From: Rhodovulum sp. 12E13
GTDB lineage: Bacteria > Pseudomonadota > Alphaproteobacteria > Rhodobacterales > Rhodobacteraceae
Length of the DNA stretch: 64,000 nucleotides
Assembly: GCF_003340565.1 (NCBI RefSeq)
Contig: NZ_QPLK01000001.1
Location: 62,001-126,000 of the forward strand
Reading direction: 5' to 3'
Under the pieces are notes generated by a model. It was not told where the DNA came from and did no database searches. It saw only the letters and a program-made list of their open reading frames with translations. The translations under genes and the position numbers were made by a program. This document shows positions 37,164 through 44,535 of this stretch, piece by piece (the stretch's first letter is position 1; each line of letters opens with the position of its first letter).

Positions 37164-37412
37164 TGGCAGGCGGGAAAGCGCCGGAAAGGCAGGCACCGGC
37201 CGCGCCGCCCCGGGCCGCCGCCCTGCGCGCTCTGATCGGGGAGGGCGCTCCACGCCATTGATCGGCCTCGATGCACCCACGCCATGCTGTCCCCGTTTCG
37301 TCCGTCCTCGGCCGAGAAGGCGGCTCTGGCGCTCATGGCCGATTGGCGCATCCGCCGGCGGGCTGGCCGTCGGCCGCTGCGGGCGTCGGCAGCGCGCGCG
37401 GCGCCGCCACCG

Positions 37413-38444
37413 TCAGGAGCGCGCCCGCCGGGCGAGAAACGCGGGCACGATCACGGTCAACACCAGGAGCCGCGCGACGTGGTGAGCCGCCACGAAGGCC
37501 GGCGCGAGGCCGAGCTGCACGGCCATCGCGGCCATCGCCTCGACACCGCCCGGCGCGTAGGCCACCAGCAGCAGCGTCGGCGCGAGGCCCGTGAGGGCCA
37601 CGGCGAGCGCCATCGCGGCCACGGTGATCGCGCAGGTCAACGCGGTGACGGCGAGCCCGGCCGCCAGCGCCCGCTGCACGATCCGCAGGGGCACCCCGCG
37701 AAACCGGATGCCGACGAGCGTGCCGAGCAGGGCGAAGGCGGACAGCGCCAGCCATGGCGGCAGCACGCCCGGTGTCAGGTCCGCGGCGTGACCGACCGCC
37801 GAGACGCACATGCCCGCCAACAGCAGCGCCGCCGGCACCCGCAGCCGCAGCAGCACGAGGCCCGCCGCCGCGCCCAGCCCGGCCAGCGCGGCGAGCGAGA
37901 GCGGCGACATGGGGGGCAGCGCGGCCACCGCCGCGTCGCCGGGTTCGCCCCACAGCACCAGCAACGGCGGCACGAGAAGCGTCAGCAGCAACACGCGCAT
38001 CGCCTGCACCACGGCGATGCGCGGCACGTCGAGGCCGCGCTCGGTCGCGTAGCCGATGACGTAGCTCAGATGCCCCGGCGTGGCGGCGAGCACGGCCGAC
38101 AGCCGGTCGAAGCCCATCCTCTCCATGAGCACGCTGCCTGCCAGCAGCGAGGCCGCGAGCGAGGCCGTCAGCACCGCGAGCGAGAGCGGCCACTCTGCGA
38201 GAGACGAGACGACCTCGGGCGTCACGCCCGTGCCGATGCCGATCCCCAGCACGAGGAAGGCGGCCTGACGCACGAGGCCTGGCACGTGCAGCGGCGCCCC
38301 CGCGAGCGCCAGCAGGGTGACGACGGTGGCCGAGCCGGTGAGAAACGGCGCGGGAAAGCCGATCGCATGGGCTGCCCCGCCGCCTGCCACGGCCCCGGCG
38401 CAGGCCACGGCGAAGCCGGCGGCGTCGCGGGCGCGTGGTGTCAT
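37413..38444 (-). CDS. AbrB-family (putative ammonia monooxygenase-like) membrane protein
   Basis: 343 residues, about ten hydrophobic helices arranged as two similar halves, with LVLGIGIGTGVTPEVV in the first half, LLAGMCVSAVGHAADL opening the second and VAYAPGGVEAMAAMAVQLG near the end, all typical of the AbrB (COG3180) family. The ammonia monooxygenase name is historical; these are most likely transporters or regulators at the inner membrane. It is the last gene of a minus-strand run with the kinase, membrane and channel genes. Confidence 0.85.
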   Translation of the reverse strand: MTPRARDAAGFAVACAGAVAGGGAAHAIGFPAPFLTGSATVVTLLALAGAPLHVPGLVRQAAFLVLGIGIGTGVTPEVVSSLAEWPLSLAVLTASLAASLLAGSVLMERMGFDRLSAVLAATPGHLSYVIGYATERGLDVPRIAVVQAMRVLLLTLLVPPLLVLWGEPGDAAVAALPPMSPLSLAALAGLGAAAGLVLLRLRVPAALLLAGMCVSAVGHAADLTPGVLPPWLALSAFALLGTLVGIRFRGVPLRIVQRALAAGLAVTALTCAITVAAMALAVALTGLAPTLLLVAYAPGGVEAMAAMAVQLGLAPAFVAAHHVARLLVLTVIVPAFLARRARS

Positions 38445-38492
38445 GGCGTGGGCATAGCCGCCCCCCGTGAAAAGGGGAAGAGAGCGCCGGGG

Positions 38493-39305
38493 TCACCCCC
38501 GGGCAGCGTCGAGGCAGCGCTCCACGAGGCCGCGATAGCCCGGACCGAACAGGCGCAGGTGCACCAGCGCAGGCCAGAGCGTGTAGATCGGCCGCCGCGT
38601 GTCTTCCCCCGGCTCGGGCTGCCCGTAGGCGACGTGGAAGGCGGGGCCGGGCCGGCCGAACAGGTGCAGCATGGCAAGGTCGACCTCGGCGTGGCCGCGA
38701 TAGCAGGCGGGGTCGATCAGGCCGAGCAGGCGCGCGCCCCGCGCCATGACGTTCCCCGTCCAGAGATCGCCGTGCAGCAGCGCGGCGGGCGGCCGCTCGG
38801 GCAGCAGGTCGGGCAGGCGGGCGGCAAGCATCTCGACGCGCCGCGCCAGGGGCGCGGGCAAGTGCGGCACCGAGGGCAGCAGCCGACGCTCGGCCCAGAA
38901 GGCGGGCCAGGTGTCGGTCGCCGCATTGGGGATGGCGACCGGGCCGAAGGCATGGTCGCGCGGCCATCCATAGGCGTCGCCGGTGTCGGCGTGCAGCGTC
39001 GCGAGCACCCTGCCCAGGGCCTCCCAGGCGCCGGAAAGGCCGGTCTCGTCGCCGAGATCCTCCAGGACCAGAAGGTCGTGGGCGACGGCGAGCACGGCCG
39101 GGGCCGGGGCGCCTGCGGCGGCGATGGCCTCGAGCATCTCGGCCTCGGCGCGGGCGGTCGCGCCGGTCTTGGCCACGGCACGCCGCCCGTCGGCCATGCG
39201 CAGGCGCACCACCTCGGACAGGTCGCCGCCGTGGAGGGGGCGAGCCTCGGCGACTTCTGCGCCGAGCAGGCCGGCGGCGAGTCGGGCGGCGCGCGCCGCG
39301 CTCAC
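38493..39305 (-). CDS. Fructosamine kinase/aminoglycoside phosphotransferase-like kinase
   Basis: 270 residues. Start GTG 39305 overlaps the upstream TGA (GTGA). Kinase features are the Lys of RAVAKTG, the catalytic HGDLWTGNVM and the metal-binding LIDPACYRGHAEVDLAML, the last being specific to fructosamine kinases. The family phosphorylates ketosamines on glycated proteins or free sugars so that they fall off (deglycation). It is translationally coupled to the membrane-domain gene upstream. Confidence 0.9.
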   Translation of the reverse strand: MSAARAARLAAGLLGAEVAEARPLHGGDLSEVVRLRMADGRRAVAKTGATARAEAEMLEAIAAAGAPAPAVLAVAHDLLVLEDLGDETGLSGAWEALGRVLATLHADTGDAYGWPRDHAFGPVAIPNAATDTWPAFWAERRLLPSVPHLPAPLARRVEMLAARLPDLLPERPPAALLHGDLWTGNVMARGARLLGLIDPACYRGHAEVDLAMLHLFGRPGPAFHVAYGQPEPGEDTRRPIYTLWPALVHLRLFGPGYRGLVERCLDAARG

Positions 39306-39859
39306 CACGGGAGCGGGCGCGTGGACCAGAGCGCCTTGAGTTCGGCCGCCCGCGCATCCGACCAGCCGGGCGGCGACAGCGCCCGCCCCGCACGGCGCAC
39401 CACCATCGTGAAGGTGCTGCCCACGAGCCACAGAAGCGCGAAGACCAAAGCCGCGGTCGGCGCGACGACGAGGGGGTGGATGGTGTCGACCGGCGGCAGC
39501 TCCATGGACCGGCGCGTCGCGTTCTGCCAGTCGGCCGCCTGCCAGAGGCCCCGGCCGCACAGCGCCAGAGCGATGACGACAAACGCCGTGCGGAAGCGGC
39601 GCGCGTCGTCGTCGTCGGCCTCGGGCAGGCGCATGATCGGCCACAGCCAGAGCAGCACCGCCCCCGCCGCGTAGCCGAGCGCCGCCGAGGCGCCCGACAG
39701 CGCCCCCTGCCGCGCGGCGGGCCGCGGGATCAGCGAGAGGGTGAGCGAGGCCACGAAGAACAGCGCCCCCACCGCCAGCGCGAATCCCGAGAGCCGCCAC
39801 CAGCGCGGCTCGGCCAGGCCACGTCTCTCGTCTTCGAGATCGTCAAGCGTCGGGCTCAT
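39302..39859 (-). CDS. Membrane protein resembling only the N-terminal domain of Abhydrolase_9 proteins
   Basis: 185 residues, four hydrophobic segments. The sequence SLTLSLIPRPAARQGALSG and ALGYAAGAVLLWLW matches the membrane domain that in full-length relatives of about 550 residues is followed by an alpha/beta hydrolase. Here the protein ends after the membrane part (RPLPW), and the next gene is a kinase starting in its stop. It is either a standalone version or a remnant of a larger gene. ATG 39859 overlaps the channel gene by 17 bases. Confidence 0.75.
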   Translation of the reverse strand: MSPTLDDLEDERRGLAEPRWWRLSGFALAVGALFFVASLTLSLIPRPAARQGALSGASAALGYAAGAVLLWLWPIMRLPEADDDDARRFRTAFVVIALALCGRGLWQAADWQNATRRSMELPPVDTIHPLVVAPTAALVFALLWLVGSTFTMVVRRAGRALSPPGWSDARAAELKALWSTRPLPW

Positions 39860-40208
39860 CGCCCCCTCCCTCTTCCGCACGCTCGCGGGTGCGGCGGATC
39901 AGCTCGTCGGCCATCGCGCCCGCCGCCGCCACGAACAGGCCGATGCCGCAGAAGATGTACACCATCGTGAAGATCTTGCCTGCCGCGGTCTCGGGCACGA
40001 GGTCGCCGTAGCCCACGGTCGAGATCGTGACGACCGAGAAGAACAGCGCGTCGAGCCAGCCCCACCCCTCGACCCAGCGGTAGAAGATCGTGGCGATCAG
40101 GATGGCCGAGCCGGCGAGCTGAAGCAGCCACCGCACCCGCCGGTTGCGCAGCGCCGCGGCGACGCCGCCCACGATCAGCCAGAGGGGACCCAGCCGCGTC
40201 CGCGCCAT
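39843..40208 (-). CDS. Two-helix potassium channel
   Basis: 121 residues: two membrane helices flank a pore loop with selectivity filter TVGYGD (TISTVGYGDLVPET). There is no RCK regulatory domain, only a short charged C-terminal tail. It should form a tetrameric K+ channel. GGGAAG precedes ATG 40208. It is the first gene of a four-gene minus-strand run with overlapping reading frames, which implies co-transcription. Confidence 0.9.
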   Translation of the reverse strand: MARTRLGPLWLIVGGVAAALRNRRVRWLLQLAGSAILIATIFYRWVEGWGWLDALFFSVVTISTVGYGDLVPETAAGKIFTMVYIFCGIGLFVAAAGAMADELIRRTRERAEEGGGDEPDA

Positions 40209-40323
40209 GCCGTCTTCCCTTCCGCGCCGTTTCCCTTGCGCGAGGTGGCCAATCCGCGCCGGAAAGGTCAAGACGCGGGGCGGCGGCCCGTGGCAGGGTG
40301 CGCGCGCGGCGAAAGGCAGGCGG

Positions 40324-41199
40324 ATGGGATTGCGCATGATCGGATGGCTGGTGGCGGGCGGTGTCGTGGCGGGGCTCGTCCTGCTCGTCGCGGCGAATAC
40401 CGTGGGCCGGTATACCGGGCTGACCGTGCCGCGGATGCCGCCCGAGACGCTGTCGTCGCTCTTGCGCCCCGCCTACCGGCTGACAGTGCCCGACGAGGGG
40501 GAGGGGCCGTTTCCGACCGCGCTGCTGCTGTCGGGCTGCGACGGGCCGCGCGACAATCTCGAGACATGGGCGCAGGCGCTGGCGGAGGCGGGCTGGGCCT
40601 CGCTCTCGGTGGACAGTCACGGGCCGCGCGGCTTCACCGAGTTCGAGCTGTGGCGGCTGGTCTGTGCGGGGCAGTTGCTCACCGGGGCCGAGCGGGCCGG
40701 CGACATCGCCGTGGCGCTCGCCGACGCCCGCGCGATGCCGCAGGTCGACGAGACGCGGCTGGCGCTGATCGGGGCGTCGCATGGGGGATGGGCGATCCTC
40801 GAATACCTGTCGATGGCCGATCACGGGCAGGTGCCGCTCACGCTGACCGGCTGGCCCGAGGGCCCCGCGCCGCTCGACGGGGTGCAGGCCGCGCTGCTGC
40901 TCTACCCCTATTGCGGCGGTCTGTCGCGGGCGAGCCGACGTGGCTGGGAGACGGCGCTGCCGGTGCTGTTCCTTCTGGCCGAGGGCGACAGCATCGCCTC
41001 GGAGAAGCCGTGCCTCGAGGTGGCGGCCCGGGAGGCGCGGCGGGGCCTGCCGATCGACACGCATGTCTACGCGGGCGTCACCCACGGCTTCGACCAGCAG
41101 GAGAAGGCGCCGCTCTCGACGCTCGGCTACTTCCCCGATGTGACGGCGGATGCGCTGGCGCGCGGCACCGCCTTTCTCGACCGCGCCATCGGACGCTGA
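40324..41199 (+). CDS. Dienelactone-hydrolase-like alpha/beta hydrolase with N-terminal anchor
   Basis: 291 residues. One N-terminal helix (about 5-22) without a clear cleavage site suggests membrane anchoring. The hydrolase domain shows GASHGGW with nucleophile Ser152, an Asp in LAEGDSIA and His in GVTHGFDQ. Dienelactone-hydrolase relatives use Cys; Ser here indicates an esterase or peptidase-like role. It is divergent from the channel operon. The substrate is unknown. A terminator-like hairpin follows. Confidence 0.85.
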   Translation: MGLRMIGWLVAGGVVAGLVLLVAANTVGRYTGLTVPRMPPETLSSLLRPAYRLTVPDEGEGPFPTALLLSGCDGPRDNLETWAQALAEAGWASLSVDSHGPRGFTEFELWRLVCAGQLLTGAERAGDIAVALADARAMPQVDETRLALIGASHGGWAILEYLSMADHGQVPLTLTGWPEGPAPLDGVQAALLLYPYCGGLSRASRRGWETALPVLFLLAEGDSIASEKPCLEVAAREARRGLPIDTHVYAGVTHGFDQQEKAPLSTLGYFPDVTADALARGTAFLDRAIGR

Positions 41200-41207
41200 G
41201 CCGGGCG

Positions 41208-41230
41208 CCGGGTGCGCCTTCGGCACCCGG
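41208..41230 (+). terminator. Hairpin after the hydrolase gene
   Basis: CCGGGTGC-GCCTTCG-GCACCCGG makes an 8-bp perfect stem with a 7-base loop, starting 9 bases after the stop at 41199. There is no T-tract. Confidence 0.55.
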
Positions 41231-41364
41231 GCCGGCGCCCGGCCGTCGCCCCACCCGCCCACCCGCGCCGCCCGGGCGCCGCCCTCTGCACTGGTGCCAT
41301 CGTCCTGCATGTCTGGTAGGAGAGAGCCGGGGCGGAGGCACCCCGGCGGCAAGGGAGACGACAG

Positions 41365-41748
41365 ATGCGAAAGCGTGCCATTTCCATTCTGGCCTATCTG
41401 GTCGCGAGTTCGGTGGGGCTGCTTCTTGCACTCCTGCTGCTCGAAGGCTTCCGGATCGATTTCATGGCGTTCCTGCTCGCCGTGCTCGTATTCTCCGTCG
41501 CCACGGCGCTGCTCACGCCCCTGGTGGAGAAGCTGTCGCAGCGCTATGTGCCGCAGCTTGCCGGCGGGATCGCGCTCGCCGTGGTGGCGCTGGGCCTGCT
41601 CGTCACCGCGCTGATCATGCCGGGGATGGAGATCGGCGGCATCGCCAACTGGCTGGCGGCGACGCTTCTCGTCTGGCTCGGCAGCCTGCTCGCGCAGATC
41701 CTCCTGCCGATCTACGTCTTCAAGGAGCTCAAGCCGCCGCACGCCTGA
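41365..41748 (+). CDS. Four-helix membrane protein of the phage-holin-4-like family
   Basis: 127 residues with four hydrophobic helices (about 7-28, 33-52, 68-86, 92-115). The N-terminal half LLLEGFRIDFMAFLLAVLVF and the central loop fit the Phage_holin_4-like superfamily. Such chromosomal proteins are widespread and not known to be holins. AAGGGAGACGAC lies upstream of ATG 41365. It stands ahead of the ABC exporter with 132 bases between. Confidence 0.75.
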   Translation: MRKRAISILAYLVASSVGLLLALLLLEGFRIDFMAFLLAVLVFSVATALLTPLVEKLSQRYVPQLAGGIALAVVALGLLVTALIMPGMEIGGIANWLAATLLVWLGSLLAQILLPIYVFKELKPPHA

Positions 41749-41880
41749 CCGGCCGCGGCCCTGGTCTTCCAAACCCCCCTGCGGCGCGGCGCCGGGCCTG
41801 CGGCAGATGGCGCGGGCGGCCGGGTTGCCCGCCCTCGCCCCGGGCGCTAAGCCCAAGCGGAACAGGAGGAGACGACAGCC

Positions 41881-43701
41881 ATGGCCGACGCCGAGGCGCA
41901 GGCAGGGCCGCAGCCGGCGCCCACGCATTCGCCGTCCGAGCGGGCGGGGTCGAAGCGCATCGGCGCGCTGCGGGCGCTGTTCCCGTTCTTCGTGCCCTAT
42001 CGCGGCTGGGTGGCCTTCGCCGCCTTCGCGCTGGTGCTGACCGCCGCCGTCTCGCTGACGCTGCCCATCGCCGCGCGCCGGGTGGTCGACGGGTTCGCCA
42101 CCGGAGAGGTGGAACTGCTCGACCGCTACTTCTTCGGGGCGATCCTTCTTGCCGGGGTCTTCGCCCTCGGCACGGCGGCGCGCTACTGGATGGTGACGCG
42201 GCTGGGCGAGCGCGTGGTGGCCGACATCCGCAAGTCCGTGTTCGACCGGATGATCGGCATGTCGCCGGAATACTACGAGCGGCTGATGACCGGCGAAGTG
42301 CTGTCGCGCATCACCACCGACACGACCCTGATCCTGTCGGTCGTCTCGTCGTCGGTCTCGTGGTTCCTGCGCAACGTGCTGCTGTTCGTGGGCGGGCTGG
42401 CGATGATGCTGGTCACCTCGGCCAAGCTGACGGGCATGGTGCTGGCGCTGATCCCCGTGGTGATCGTGCCGATCCTCGCTCTCGGCCGCCGGCTGCGGCG
42501 CCTCTCGCGCGAGAACCAGGACTGGATCGCGCAATCGTCGGGCAACGCCTCCGAGGCGCTGCTGTCGGTGCAGACGGTGCAGGCCTATACCCATGAGGCA
42601 GCCTCGATGGGGCGCTTTGCCGACGTCACCGAGAAGAGCTTCGAGAGCGCCAAGAAGCGGATCACGGTGCGGGCGGCGATGACGGCGATCATCATCTTCG
42701 TGGTGTTCTCGGGCATCCTCGGCGTGCTGTGGATGGGCGCGCGCGACGTGCGCGCGGGCGGCATGAGCCCCGGCGAGCTGGTGCAGTTCGTCATCTATGC
42801 CGGGATCATGGCGGGCTCGGTCGCCGCGCTGTCGGAAATCTGGGGCGAGCTGCAGCGCGCCGCGGGCGCGACCGAGCGCCTGGTGGAGCTGCTGGGCGCG
42901 GTGGACAGCGTGCAGGACCCGCCGGTGCCGCAGCCCGTGCCGACGCCGGTGCAGGGCGCACTCGCCTTCGACGGTGTGACGTTCCGCTATCCCGCCCGTC
43001 CCGAAACGGCTGCGCTGCACGATGTCTCGTTCACCGTCAGACCCGGCGAGACGGTCGCGCTCGTCGGTCCCTCCGGCGCGGGCAAGTCGACCATCCTTCA
43101 GCTGCTCCTGCGCTTCTACGATCCCCAGGCGGGGCGCATCACGCTCGACGGCATGCCGATCGACGCGATGGCGCGGTCCGACTTCCGCAGGACGCTCGCC
43201 CTCGTTCCGCAGGACCCGGTGATCTTCGGCGATACTGCGCGCGAGAACATCCGCTTCGGTCGGCCCGACGCCACCGACGCCCAGGTCGAGGCCGCCGCCC
43301 GCGCCGCCGCCGCCCACGACTTCGTGGCGAGGCTGCCGCAGGGCTACGATACCTTCGTCGGCGAGCGTGGGGTGATGCTCTCGGGCGGGCAAAAGCAGCG
43401 CATCGCCATCGCCCGCGCCATCCTGCGCGATGCGCCGGTGCTGCTGCTCGACGAGGCGACCTCGGCCCTCGACGCCGAGAGCGAGCAGGCCGTGCAGCAC
43501 GCCGTGGCCGAGATGGCGGCCGACCGCACGACGATCATCGTCGCCCACCGGCTCGCCACGGTGAAGCAGGCAGACCGCATCCTCGTCTTCGAGGAGGGGC
43601 GCATCGTGGCGGAGGGGAGTCATGACCAGCTCGTCACCCAGGGCGGCCTCTATGCCCGGCTCGCCCGCCTCCAGTTCACCGACGGCGTCGCGGCCGAGTA
43701 G
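41881..43701 (+). CDS. ABC exporter half-transporter (ABCB/MsbA type)
   Basis: 606 residues, membrane domain (about 35-330, six helices) fused to a nucleotide-binding domain: Walker A GPSGAGKS from residue 396, Q-loop LVPQDPVIFG, signature LSGGQKQRIAIARAIL, Walker B LLLDEATSALD and H-loop IIVAHRLATV. It homodimerises to export a lipid or amphipathic compound. The substrate cannot be told; MsbA-like sequences include lipid A flippases and drug exporters. GGAGGAG is upstream of ATG 41881. Its last 80 bases are overlapped by the next gene. Confidence 0.92.
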   Translation: MADAEAQAGPQPAPTHSPSERAGSKRIGALRALFPFFVPYRGWVAFAAFALVLTAAVSLTLPIAARRVVDGFATGEVELLDRYFFGAILLAGVFALGTAARYWMVTRLGERVVADIRKSVFDRMIGMSPEYYERLMTGEVLSRITTDTTLILSVVSSSVSWFLRNVLLFVGGLAMMLVTSAKLTGMVLALIPVVIVPILALGRRLRRLSRENQDWIAQSSGNASEALLSVQTVQAYTHEAASMGRFADVTEKSFESAKKRITVRAAMTAIIIFVVFSGILGVLWMGARDVRAGGMSPGELVQFVIYAGIMAGSVAALSEIWGELQRAAGATERLVELLGAVDSVQDPPVPQPVPTPVQGALAFDGVTFRYPARPETAALHDVSFTVRPGETVALVGPSGAGKSTILQLLLRFYDPQAGRITLDGMPIDAMARSDFRRTLALVPQDPVIFGDTARENIRFGRPDATDAQVEAAARAAAAHDFVARLPQGYDTFVGERGVMLSGGQKQRIAIARAILRDAPVLLLDEATSALDAESEQAVQHAVAEMAADRTTIIVAHRLATVKQADRILVFEEGRIVAEGSHDQLVTQGGLYARLARLQFTDGVAAE

Positions 43702-44416
43702 CGCGCGCCTCGCCACGGTCGACCTCGCCCGCACGGCGGCGCTGGCGGGCATGGTCGTGTTCCACTTCGTCGTCGATCTCGAGCTCTTCGGCCACGTGCC
43801 GCCCGGCACGTCCCTGTCGGGCGGCTGGGTGGTGCTGGCGCGCCTCGTCGCCGGCAGCTTTCTCTTCGTCGCGGGTGTCAGCCTGTGGCTCGCGCATGGC
43901 CACGGCATCCGCTGGCGCCCGTTCCTGCGGCGGCTGGCGGTGCTGGCGGTGGCTGCGGCGGGTATCAGCCTGGCCACGTGGGCGGCCATGCCCGACCGCT
44001 ACGTGTTCTTCGGCATCCTGCATTCCATCGCGGCGGCGAGCGTGGTGGGCCTCGCCTTCCTCCGCCTGCCGGCGGCCGTCACGCTGGCGGCCGCCGCTTT
44101 CGCCCTCGCCGCGCCGTCGCTCTTCTCGACCGGTGCGTTCGACGCCCGGCCGCTCCTCTGGCTGGGCCTGTCCACCTGGACGCCGCTCTCGATGGATTTC
44201 GTGCCGCTCTTTCCCTGGCTCGCCCCGTGCCTTGCCGGCATCGCCGCGGCGCGAGTGGCCGAGCGCGCGGGCCTCTTCGATCGCCTCGCCCGGGCCGAGC
44301 CCCACGGGCCCGTCCTGCGTGCCCTGGCGTGGCCGGGGCGCCACAGCCTGGCCGTCTACCTCGTCCACCAGCCGGTGCTGATCGGGGCGATCTGGGCCGC
44401 CGGCCGGCTGGTCTGA
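43622..44416 (+). CDS. DUF1624-type (heparan-alpha-glucosaminide acetyltransferase-like) membrane protein
   Basis: 264 residues, about seven helices. VDLARTAALAGMVVFHFVVDLELFG, FLFVAGVSLWLAHG, FGILHSIAAASV and the C-terminal HSLAVYLVHQPVLIG are typical of the DUF1624/COG3503 family of membrane acyltransferases. The preferred start, ATG 43622, has a strong GGAGGGGAG but lies 80 bases inside the ABC exporter gene and gives a Ser/Pro-rich tail of about 30 residues; ATG 43652 is the alternative. Overlap implies coupling to the exporter, possibly acting on the same substrate. Confidence 0.8.
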   Translation: MTSSSPRAASMPGSPASSSPTASRPSSARLATVDLARTAALAGMVVFHFVVDLELFGHVPPGTSLSGGWVVLARLVAGSFLFVAGVSLWLAHGHGIRWRPFLRRLAVLAVAAAGISLATWAAMPDRYVFFGILHSIAAASVVGLAFLRLPAAVTLAAAAFALAAPSLFSTGAFDARPLLWLGLSTWTPLSMDFVPLFPWLAPCLAGIAAARVAERAGLFDRLARAEPHGPVLRALAWPGRHSLAVYLVHQPVLIGAIWAAGRLV

Positions 44417-44442
44417 GCCGCGCGACCCGCCATCGCCCGGTC

Positions 44443-44508
44443 CATCATCTTGGCCGCAATACTCTCGGGGGGGCGCGCCGACGGCGCGCGGGGGGCAGAC
44501 GGCCCCCC
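44443..44508 (-). repeat. Dispersed intergenic repeat, copy C
   Basis: On the minus strand: GGGGGGCC..., an inverted repeat GCGCGCCGTCGGCGCGC, seven Cs, GAGAGTATTGCGGCCAAGATGATG. The layout matches copy A (56532-56596) element by element, including a GC hairpin and GGGGGG/CCCCCC blocks. It separates the DUF1624-type gene (plus) from the end of tamB (minus), so it could also act as a terminator. Confidence 0.6.
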
Positions 44509-44535
44509 TCCGCCCCGCGCCGGGGGCGCCGACGC

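Noticed and set aside
37164-37412. Possible small genes between the second GntR gene and the AbrB-type gene
   Set aside because: Open frames exist on the plus strand, but they lack ribosome sites and run antisense into the AbrB-type gene.
39856-43989. Long minus-strand open frame opposite the hydrolase, holin-like and ABC exporter genes
   Set aside because: The opposite strand carries genes with clear motifs (GASHGG, Walker A/B, LSGGQ). The antisense translation is His/Arg/Asp-rich low complexity.
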